A stretch of 64,000 nucleotides of DNA from Chitinophaga dinghuensis (GTDB lineage: Bacteria; Bacteroidota; Bacteroidia; Chitinophagales; Chitinophagaceae). Shown one piece after another: positions 9,094 through 15,959 of this stretch. The stretch is taken from assembly GCF_003259435.1 (NCBI RefSeq), contig NZ_QLMA01000005.1:310001-374000 (forward strand). The letters are read 5' to 3'. Under the pieces are notes generated by a model. That model was not told where the DNA came from. It saw only the letters and a list, made by a program, of their open reading frames with translations, and did not search any database. Position numbers and translations under genes: made by a program. Positions within the stretch are counted from its first letter, which is position 1; each line of letters opens with the position of its first letter.

Positions 9094-11142
9094 TAGTAAA
9101 TATAGCCTTAGTGCATCCAGGACTGTAATTGTGGTGAAGTTCATTTTCTGATCTGTGACTACCTGTACATTTTCTCCTGATTCATGGTGAATATCATCTG
9201 TATTCGGGAATCTCATTTCTGCGGCAGGCATCCAGTTACCATAATCTGTTTGGGACTGCAGTAATTGATTTACCATACCATTTGCAAGGATCGCATATTT
9301 TTCAGGCTGGTTGGAGAACAACAGAATTTTCAACAGCAGTGCAATATTAAAGGGATTGGGCGACGGTTCCGTCAATGTCTCATTAATGTTGTTGAGGGCC
9401 CAGTTCACGGCATTATCAATATATGTTTTATAGTAGAGGGCATCCTTATTACATAATGCTTCCACTGCTAATGCCGTAGCATATACAGGTCCTTCCCACC
9501 AGTAGCTATACCAATAACCAGCGGGATACTGATGATTCAGTAAATAGTCGATCGCAGGTTGTATGCCAGCCAATGCAAATGCAGCTGTAACACAACAATG
9601 TGGTATTTTCCATCCATTAAAGGTTTCCGGGGGCTGATTTCTGCCTAAGGGGCCGCTTTCGCTATAAGTGGTAACACCTCCGTTTGTGGTTAGATAGGCA
9701 TGTAGGAGATCTTGGCCTGGTGTAGGAAATTCCTGTTGAAAGTGCCCTGTTGTGGTGAACATCCAGGTCCAGATGGTACTGTCTGCATCCGCAGGAGTAA
9801 GCGCATTATATCCCCATCCTTCATTGGTTCTATATCTTGTTTTCAGCATATTCCAGGCGCTTTTAAGCGCAGGATATGTTTCAGGGAGTTCATGTCGGGC
9901 CAGATGACAACCTACGTAAGCAGTTACCCATTCATCACTTGTTCCTGGCGACAAACGAAAGTCTTTCCACCAGCCGGCTTGTTGTTGATTGTTAATAATA
10001 AAATCTACTCCTTTTTTTATAGCAGCAGCAATCAATGAAACTGGCAGGGCCTCTGTCGGAGGACTGAGAACAGGATTTTTCGCAAGTAGTGTTCTATTTG
10101 CCCATGTGCTTTCATAGGCAAGATATGCTTTAAGCTCTGTTCTTTTTCCTGGACAATAGGTGACTTTAATGTGTGAAATAAATTTTCTCAGAAAAGTGAA
10201 TTCGTTTTCTGATTTATATAAAGAGGCAATCCATAAATGTTCGGGCCAATCTTTCTGTTGACTTGGAAAAATGTCTTTAGTCCAGGTTAGCGCCGCATCT
10301 ATTTTAGCAGCATCGAGCAGATTATCTGTATTAAATTTTTCTATGAACAGCTTCCAATAGCTTTCCCCTTCCGGATTATTATCTAAGAAGCATTCAAAAC
10401 TGATTTTGGGTAAAATTTCATCTTTCACATCTATGCAAAGCGTCACTCTGTCAGAAAATCCAAATACGATGGGGAGCAGTTCGGTCAGCTCCTGATCATA
10501 ACAGGAATAGCCAATTTGTTGAAGGAACGGCAATACCTTATCCAGTGGCAACTTTTTTATATTGAGTCGCAACACTTCAGTATCCCGGGAGAACATGATT
10601 CCAGCATATGCGAGGAATGCTGGTTGGGGGCATGCATGGAGGATGGTGTCCAGGATGCTGAATATAGCTTCCTTTTCCCCTAACATTTCTTGCAACAGGC
10701 GCACACACAGCTCTTTCTTTTGTGAGTCAGAAAGTGCTGGCGATAAGTCAAAAAAGAGCAAAGGACTTTGAACTCCTGTGGGGAGGACATCCAGTTCCAG
10801 GAAGATTTCGGCGATGTCTTTATGGTATATGGACGAACTATCCGCCCATGTATCCATAAAATGCAGCAATTTGTTGTTTGTTTCACTTTCTGGAAGCTGA
10901 AATTTTAACCAATTACTGACCTCCTTAAGATGATCATCATCCCGGCGAATGCAAATTTGAAGGTCTACTTGTGAATTGTCAGTAAGTCTGCATTCCAAAG
11001 CGAGTCTTATAATTGGGGGAAGTAGTGCAGCGGCCTTTTTCAGTAGTTCCTTTTCTTTCTCCGGTACCAGCGCAACTGGTAAGGATTCAAAGAAATGAGT
11101 ATTGGATGTAAGAAGGGAATATTTTTCTGATTTCAGATTCAT
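9064..11142 (-). CDS. Two-domain protein with a C-terminal squalene/terpene-cyclase-like domain, in the lasso operon
   Basis: This 692-residue cytosolic protein starts 8 bases after the kinase gene. Residues about 370-690 form an alpha-alpha-barrel prenyltransferase/squalene-oxidase-repeat domain. It shows QQQAGWW (386-392) and YPAGYWYSYWW (539-549), which are QW-like motifs, and DADST at 452-456, which aligns with the class II cyclase acid motif DxDD. The Asp that normally donates the proton is kept, but the last Asp is Ser. Residues 1-360 are a separate domain I do not recognise, with an alternating beta/alpha pattern and the segment HIKVTYCPGKRTELKAYLAY at 324-343. An ABBA-prenyltransferase-like fold is only a guess. 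Family knowledge suggests terpenoid chemistry. A role in prenylating or cyclising the lasso peptide is inferred from operon position. Confidence 0.7.
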   Translation of the reverse strand: MNLKSEKYSLLTSNTHFFESLPVALVPEKEKELLKKAAALLPPIIRLALECRLTDNSQVDLQICIRRDDDHLKEVSNWLKFQLPESETNNKLLHFMDTWADSSSIYHKDIAEIFLELDVLPTGVQSPLLFFDLSPALSDSQKKELCVRLLQEMLGEKEAIFSILDTILHACPQPAFLAYAGIMFSRDTEVLRLNIKKLPLDKVLPFLQQIGYSCYDQELTELLPIVFGFSDRVTLCIDVKDEILPKISFECFLDNNPEGESYWKLFIEKFNTDNLLDAAKIDAALTWTKDIFPSQQKDWPEHLWIASLYKSENEFTFLRKFISHIKVTYCPGKRTELKAYLAYESTWANRTLLAKNPVLSPPTEALPVSLIAAAIKKGVDFIINNQQQAGWWKDFRLSPGTSDEWVTAYVGCHLARHELPETYPALKSAWNMLKTRYRTNEGWGYNALTPADADSTIWTWMFTTTGHFQQEFPTPGQDLLHAYLTTNGGVTTYSESGPLGRNQPPETFNGWKIPHCCVTAAFALAGIQPAIDYLLNHQYPAGYWYSYWWEGPVYATALAVEALCNKDALYYKTYIDNAVNWALNNINETLTEPSPNPFNIALLLKILLFSNQPEKYAILANGMVNQLLQSQTDYGNWMPAAEMRFPNTDDIHHESGENVQVVTDQKMNFTTITVLDALRLYLLSGLPEYRPT

Positions 11143-11150
11143 GGATATAA

Positions 11151-12092
11151 TTAGCTTATAGCATCGATGATAGCATTATAAACTTCAGGTATTCTCCGGA
11201 TGTTATCTGGTCCATTTACTTCATAGAAGGGAACGATTTCCAATAAGTTCAACGCTGACTGAAAATAGGTAGCTGTATACTTTTGGGAATTAACGCCAGG
11301 CAATAGTATTTCCTGCATTAATACAGGGAGACTATCACTCATGCTTTTCCGGGTGATAACAGTTTGGTCGGTAGCGATTCTGGGGCCTATAAAAAAGACT
11401 GCTGTCACCTTCCGCGGACGTTCATCTGCAACAGACAACCGTTGATGGAAGAAAAATTTCCTAAGCAGCACTTCTGATTGTGCATCAAATTTCCAATCTG
11501 GAGGAGTCTCAAATACCGGCTTTAGTTGCGCTGCTGGGATATTAAAATACGAAGCGATATCTGGATTTATCTTAAGGCTCGTTTCTCCCTGCGCAATAAA
11601 AAATGTCTTGTTTTCCTGGAGCAGACGGGAGTAATCATCGGACCATATATCGTGACCTTTGATGTGAAAATAAGCTGCCAGTGTGGATTTCCCTGCACCT
11701 TTCCTGCCTATGAATAAAATTGTCTTATCCTCCACACATACTGCGGATGCGTGCAAACAGAAGTATCCTTGTTCCTGGAGACAATATTTTGTAATATTTC
11801 CCTTGATGAGTGACGGGATTGCCTTTTGTCCGATACCTGTGGCTTGATAGTACACCTCTTTACCTCCTTCGGGAATGACAAAACTAGCCACCGACTCACC
11901 TTCGGAATGATATTCAAACAGGCAACACTTTTGATGATCTGGAGTTATGCCGGTGTAAATGTTTTCGCCAAAATTCGCAAGGGATGGAGAAAGCCTGATA
12001 GCAGTGTAACAGGCTTTCTCTTTCATTAATAAAAAATCTGGATTACTTAGCTTGACGAAAGTGATCCCTTGCTGTGAGTAATTGCCAGCCAA
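11151..12092 (-). CDS. HPr kinase-like lasso-peptide kinase (PadeK type)
   Basis: This 313-residue protein contains the HprK C-terminal P-loop kinase fold. Walker A FIGRKGAGKST (127-137) is followed by DIWSDD about 20 residues later (Walker B/catalytic acidic residues), with the short N-terminal beta domain typical of peptide-modifying homologues. In the paeninodin cluster this family phosphorylates the C-terminal Ser side chain of the lasso precursor. The precursor gene directly upstream here also ends in Ser. The reading frame begins with TTG at 12092, immediately after the precursor stop, giving tight coupling. An alternative ATG start lies at 12026 (Met23), which would still keep the whole kinase fold. 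Regulation would follow the operon. Confidence 0.85.
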   Translation of the reverse strand: MAGNYSQQGITFVKLSNPDFLLMKEKACYTAIRLSPSLANFGENIYTGITPDHQKCCLFEYHSEGESVASFVIPEGGKEVYYQATGIGQKAIPSLIKGNITKYCLQEQGYFCLHASAVCVEDKTILFIGRKGAGKSTLAAYFHIKGHDIWSDDYSRLLQENKTFFIAQGETSLKINPDIASYFNIPAAQLKPVFETPPDWKFDAQSEVLLRKFFFHQRLSVADERPRKVTAVFFIGPRIATDQTVITRKSMSDSLPVLMQEILLPGVNSQKYTATYFQSALNLLEIVPFYEVNGPDNIRRIPEVYNAIIDAIS

Positions 12093-12242
12093 TTAGGAAA
12101 AATAATTTGGACCAGTACCACCGTCATTCTGTCTTCCACTTGAGCGGGTCGTATTGGTGATTTCGCCCAGTTTACCAAGCTCTTTTAATTCAGGTGATTT
12201 ATACACCTTCTGGGTTACCTGATTTGTTGCATTCATTTCCAT
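12093..12242 (-). CDS. Lasso peptide precursor (A), 49 residues
   Basis: This is a short ORF in the 195-base gap between cyclase and kinase genes. The leader contains YKSPELKELGKLGEIT, an exact match to the B1-recognition motif YxxPxLxxxGxxxxxT of lasso precursors (Y at 14, P at 17, L at 19, G at 23, T at 29). The C-terminal part runs NTTRSSGRQND, then GGTGPNYFS. Asp40 is the only acidic residue after the leader, so it must be the ring acceptor. A core starting at Ser34 (SSGRQNDGGTGPNYFS, preceded by Thr-Arg) would give a 7-residue ring with Tyr/Phe plugs and a C-terminal Ser. Starts at Arg33 (8-ring) or Thr32 (9-ring) are also possible. The start ATG at 12242 is followed by a second Met two codons later. 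Confidence 0.88.
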   Translation of the reverse strand: MEMNATNQVTQKVYKSPELKELGKLGEITNTTRSSGRQNDGGTGPNYFS

Positions 12243-12287
12243 GGTTTTTAAATTAAACAAGTTTTAAATATATGAGAGAACTATTCG

Positions 12288-14075
12288 CTAAATATTCCAA
12301 GCATTTCGCCATGAGAGTACTGATAAAATGTTTAACAGTGTTTTATGGGAGGTGGTGGATTCCTGGGGATTATTTAAGTCTGCTAATAAAGTCGTAGTAT
12401 CCATTTTTCCTGTAAGAAAAGTATTTCCATGTTCCATCTCTTTTTGCAATGCTGAGCGGATTTCCTCATTCTGTAGATTTTGGTTGTGAGGATTTCCGAA
12501 GAGCGGCGTTTTGGATCTTTTGGTGACTGCTGCCGGGAGAAAGGGTTCCATGGCCATTCGGAGCAGCGATTTTTGAAACAGGATATGAGGCGGCAGAGCC
12601 AACATAAACAGATAAAGGTCCAGTGAGAAAAACGGTTGTCGGACCTTTACTTTTTTATTGCTAAACCCTGGGTGGAATGTTTCAAAAAGCGCGGCCCAGT
12701 ATGGATTTTCGGACAATGCATAAATGGATCGGACATTCGTGGAGGCCTGATGGGTATTCATTACCATCTGATTTTCTTCTGTGCGTTTTTTTCCGTGAGC
12801 AGCTAGGGCCAGCCAGTTTTTTACTTTTTGAAATAATGGAGTAGTATAAAATCCAAATGTCCGGTACATATTCCATTGATCCTGGATCGGTTGGAATTTA
12901 CGCCTATGCGCTTTGGAACTACTGGTAGCAATATTGCCGTACTCAAACATAGGATCTCCTCCAAAACCAGTAAAATATATGTTTGCGAACGGCTCTATAT
13001 CTGAAAGGATCTGATTCTCGGCGGTAGCATCGGGAATCACTGCCGGTTCAGGAATCCAGGCGTTCAGGGGCTTAGCAATATTTTTCATATAATCTTCCGC
13101 CACATATTTCTTGAGAGGTATTCCCAGATGCTTAGCGGTGAGGTCTGCAAAATAGCCTTCCTGTTCGCTCACGAGATAATCATATCGGATATTACAGGCA
13201 AGCAAAGTGCTGTCATTTCCATAAGTAGCTGTAAGTATATTCTTTGCTGTTGCAGCTATTGCAGAACTATCCATACCTCCACTAAGAGAGCATGCCGCAT
13301 TGCTGTTGCGCAGTCTGTCTCTGACAGACTGTTCGAACAAATGATAGAAATGTTCTGCATACACAGTATTATTCTTGTAGCGAATTGGTTTGATATCAAC
13401 AGGCGTTTCCCAATATCTGACAACACTTAGCTGGCCATTTTTATACATCAGTTGATGAGCGGGTGGCAGTTTCTTAATCTGCTTGTAGATGGTCTGCTCT
13501 ATTCTGCAATTAACGCCAATTGTCAAATAATCTTTCAAAACCTCCTCATCCAATGAATCCATCAGATGAGTTATAGGTTTGATCGCATGAAAAAAATTGG
13601 TAAAGAATAGTTTATCGTCTTGAAGAGAGTAATAAAATGGGATGATGCCAAAATGATCCCGGGCACAAAAAAGATAGTTCTCTGCCTCGTTCCAGATGGC
13701 AAATGCAAAATCGCCGGATAGGTATTGCAAGCATTGCTCCTTCCATTGTTTATAGGCATAAAGTACCAGGTAAGCGTCAGGAGTGGCAGTTGTGAGGCCA
13801 CTAAAATATTGGCTAAGTTGTTTGATTAATCGGGTACGGTTATCCAATCGGACATCCCCTACAATACGAATGTTACCGTCCATACTGAACGGTAATTCCT
13901 CATTTGTAGTATCCTCTGCCGTTTTGAGCCATCCGAACCTTAAGTCGGCCTGATCACTACTCCATCTTCCTTGGTAGTCTTTACAACAGGAAGATATGAC
14001 AGTTGCACAGGCATCCAGTAAGGACTTATCTGCATCTTGTAAATGTGGCGATAATATTCCAACGAATCCACTCAT
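12288..14075 (-). CDS. Lasso peptide macrolactam synthetase (C, asparagine synthetase-like)
   Basis: This 595-residue protein has the asparagine synthetase B architecture. The N-terminal glutaminase-like domain (1-200) begins MSGFVG, with Ser where amidotransferases have the catalytic Cys2, so it cannot use glutamine. The ATP-pyrophosphatase domain has the PP-loop SLSGGMDSS (264-271), and around residue 355 the acidic FTGFGGDPMFEYGN region binds Mg/ATP. Lasso C proteins adenylate the Asp/Glu side chain and close the ring with the core N-terminus. The gene overlaps the end of B2 by 4 bases (ATGA) and precedes precursor A by 45 bases. The length is normal for the family, and the neighbours make the lasso assignment firm over a housekeeping AsnB. 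Confidence 0.93.
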   Translation of the reverse strand: MSGFVGILSPHLQDADKSLLDACATVISSCCKDYQGRWSSDQADLRFGWLKTAEDTTNEELPFSMDGNIRIVGDVRLDNRTRLIKQLSQYFSGLTTATPDAYLVLYAYKQWKEQCLQYLSGDFAFAIWNEAENYLFCARDHFGIIPFYYSLQDDKLFFTNFFHAIKPITHLMDSLDEEVLKDYLTIGVNCRIEQTIYKQIKKLPPAHQLMYKNGQLSVVRYWETPVDIKPIRYKNNTVYAEHFYHLFEQSVRDRLRNSNAACSLSGGMDSSAIAATAKNILTATYGNDSTLLACNIRYDYLVSEQEGYFADLTAKHLGIPLKKYVAEDYMKNIAKPLNAWIPEPAVIPDATAENQILSDIEPFANIYFTGFGGDPMFEYGNIATSSSKAHRRKFQPIQDQWNMYRTFGFYTTPLFQKVKNWLALAAHGKKRTEENQMVMNTHQASTNVRSIYALSENPYWAALFETFHPGFSNKKVKVRQPFFSLDLYLFMLALPPHILFQKSLLRMAMEPFLPAAVTKRSKTPLFGNPHNQNLQNEEIRSALQKEMEHGNTFLTGKMDTTTLLADLNNPQESTTSHKTLLNILSVLSWRNAWNI

Positions 14076-14533
14076 CTGAACCTGGTACTGATTTTATGTT
14101 CGGGCAAAACAAAATATCTGGCAATCACTGATGGATGATCATTTATTGGTCTGCCATTCCTTTCCAGCCAGGCATGCGAATCCAGGTTGCCATTATAATG
14201 GCATACACCGATCCTGAGATCTGACGAAATTCCTTTACGGCTTAGCATGAAGGAAAGCGCCAACGAACGGGATAAACACCGTCCTTTTAATGATGGCAAT
14301 GCCTGCATTCTATTAAAAATCGTTGTATAGCAATCGATGATAATGATGGCTTCATCTTCCGTTGCTGGTCCTATATTTTTTTTAAAGAAGGACAACAATT
14401 TCCGAGTACTTTTCAAGCTCGAAATAGCAAGACTCGTCTCCAGCAAAGATGTCAGCATACGCGCCTTTAAAAAACGAATGTTATGTGATTTAAGCGCAGC
14501 ATTAATCTCTAATAGCTTCTGTTCTGAATACAT
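14072..14533 (-). CDS. Lasso peptide leader peptidase (B2, transglutaminase-like)
   Basis: This 153-residue protein has the lasso B2 triad. The nucleophile is Cys86 in GRCLSRSLAL, with His120 in SHAWLE and Asp132 in PINDH. The spacing and the HAWxExxGxxxxD pattern are standard for the family. B2 cleaves the leader from the precursor after delivery by B1. Here B1 and B2 are separate polypeptides, as in Actinobacteria, Firmicutes and Bacteroidota, rather than the fused B of Proteobacteria. The start shares one base with the B1 stop and the end overlaps C by 4 bases, so B1-B2-C are translationally coupled. Confidence 0.93.
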   Translation of the reverse strand: MYSEQKLLEINAALKSHNIRFLKARMLTSLLETSLAISSLKSTRKLLSFFKKNIGPATEDEAIIIIDCYTTIFNRMQALPSLKGRCLSRSLALSFMLSRKGISSDLRIGVCHYNGNLDSHAWLERNGRPINDHPSVIARYFVLPEHKISTRFR

Positions 14534-14808
14534 TAGTTACAATCAATTAATTCGGCCTTCTTCAGATGATCGATTAATATATTGAGATCATTTTGGAGTG
14601 TTTCCGGAGCAACTTCATATTCTGATTGTAGTTGGTGAAATGCTGCCGAGCAATCCGGATTATTTGTCAATAATTCCCAAAAACGCTTACCTACTTCATT
14701 CAATTCATAGAAGCGCTCAGTTTTTAAATTTAATATTACAAAACCGGCTCCTAATTCCCGGACGATAGCATTTTCAGAGATTCTCACTTTCATTTCAAGC
14801 AAACTCAT
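14533..14808 (-). CDS. Lasso RiPP recognition element protein (B1, PqqD-like)
   Basis: This 91-residue winged-helix RRE protein contains GFVILNLKTERFYELNEVGK, the PqqD-family signature in which a beta-hairpin is followed by a helix (VILNLxTxxYYxLNxxGxxxW). It then has FWELL and a second helical part with LQNDLNILIDHL. B1 binds the YxxPxL leader of the precursor as an added beta-strand and hands it to B2. It is the first gene of the minus-strand lasso operon. About 130 bases of AT-rich sequence, presumably the promoter, separate it from the terminator at 14941-14976, although I find no good TAnnTTTG match there. Confidence 0.92.
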   Translation of the reverse strand: MSLLEMKVRISENAIVRELGAGFVILNLKTERFYELNEVGKRFWELLTNNPDCSAAFHQLQSEYEVAPETLQNDLNILIDHLKKAELIDCN

Positions 14809-14940
14809 GAACCTTCAATTTGGGGGTTGGGGATAATTTTCGGTAAATAACAAGACCGTTATAGAATTGTTTAAAAATTTAAAAAATATTTTCCCTGAAA
14901 ATATTATCAATTACATGTATAAATAAATGTTTAAATACAA

Positions 14941-14976
14941 AAAAAGACGTCTCAGAGATCTCTGAGACGTCTTTTT
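14941..14976 (-). terminator. Perfectly palindromic terminator between the PorP/SprF gene and the lasso operon
   Basis: This is a 36-base perfect inverted repeat with half-site AAAAAGACGTCTCAGAGA and no unpaired loop in the strict alignment. It lies 21 bases past the stop of the PorP/SprF-like gene. The flanking A and T runs give U tracts in both directions. It insulates the adhesin operon from the lasso operon, both of which run on the minus strand. Confidence 0.85.
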
Positions 14977-14997
14977 CTATCAGGTAAAATTAAATGA

Positions 14998-15957
14998 TCA
15001 ACGGAAAAGATCGGCGGTAAGGCCGATTTCATAGCCTCCGTCGGAATAGTTTTTCAATCCGGAGGTTTGTTTGGTATATAACGCTACCAATTTTACGGTA
15101 TTCATAATGCGAACGCCTGCACCTACTGTAAAGTTACCAGAAGTATGATACAGCGCAGTAACATTGGCCACGTTACTTAGGAATCCTACGTTAAGTCCAA
15201 CATCCACGATACCGTCATATCCTCTGATGCTACGGTAGCAAAGCTTAGGTTCTACGGAAGTTACTGCATGTTCCAGTTGCCATTTGTAGCTGATACCGGA
15301 GAAGAACACGGTTCCTCCATCAACGGCAGGAAAGTCTTTATTGGAGAAGGTAGCGCGGATATTAGGGAGTGCAGCCTGGATAGTCCAGTGCTGGTCCGTG
15401 TATGCCATCCCGTAATCAGCCTCAAAATAATCGTCCCGGCGGTTGAAAGCGCCGATAGAAGGATCATTATTGTCCGCATTGATTTTAGCGTAATTCAGGC
15501 GCTGGAAATTCAGGCCCAGTGAGAGACCGAAATGTAGTTTTCCGCCTTTCTCATTCAGTGGCAGATGATATGCATAGGTACCGGCGATACGTGTACGGGA
15601 CAATAAACCGGCCTGATCATTGAAAACATTCAGTCCAGCTCCTACCCTGTTCCCGATATAACCGTCAGCAGAGAAGAATTTAGTAGTGGGCGCACCATCT
15701 ATTCCATTCATTTGGGCGCGGTAAGCAACGTTCAGATGCAGACCGCTGTCGAGGCCCGCCATAGCTGCATTGGCTAGGTATTGATTCTGGAAGTACTGGG
15801 TTCCGGAAGGGTCCAGTAGTGCGGCTGTTTTGCTGAGCGTTTGTGCATCGCTGTTGGTGAACAGGAACATTGTTCCTGTCACCAAAGCGATTGCTTTTAA
15901 TTTTACTGTTGCGGAAAATGAATTTCGCATGTTAGTATTTTTTATAGCGTTCATCAC
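14998..15957 (-). CDS. PorP/SprF family type IX secretion-associated outer membrane protein
   Basis: This 319-residue protein has an N-terminal signal peptide (the start may be the inner Met, MRNSFSATVK, with cleavage after SDAQ). Short amphipathic beta-strands follow, typical of a 12-14-strand outer membrane barrel. The early motif DPSGTQYFQNQYLANAAMAG is the PorP/SprF signature (F.N.Y..NPA.AG). SprF-like proteins pair with large adhesins that carry the type B (CHU_C) sorting domain and are needed for their secretion or surface anchoring. The gene begins two bases after the stop of exactly such a giant protein, and a strong terminator follows it. The pairing is well supported by context. Confidence 0.88.
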   Translation of the reverse strand: MMNAIKNTNMRNSFSATVKLKAIALVTGTMFLFTNSDAQTLSKTAALLDPSGTQYFQNQYLANAAMAGLDSGLHLNVAYRAQMNGIDGAPTTKFFSADGYIGNRVGAGLNVFNDQAGLLSRTRIAGTYAYHLPLNEKGGKLHFGLSLGLNFQRLNYAKINADNNDPSIGAFNRRDDYFEADYGMAYTDQHWTIQAALPNIRATFSNKDFPAVDGGTVFFSGISYKWQLEHAVTSVEPKLCYRSIRGYDGIVDVGLNVGFLSNVANVTALYHTSGNFTVGAGVRIMNTVKLVALYTKQTSGLKNYSDGGYEIGLTADLFR

Positions 15958-15959
15958 TG

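Noticed and set aside
12288..14075. Housekeeping asparagine synthetase
   Set aside because: Cys2 is Ser, and the gene is fused by overlap into a lasso B1-B2 operon next to a matching precursor.
14809..14940. A second lasso precursor upstream of B1
   Set aside because: I looked for a short ORF with the YxxPxL motif in this gap and found none. The only candidate is at 12093-12242.
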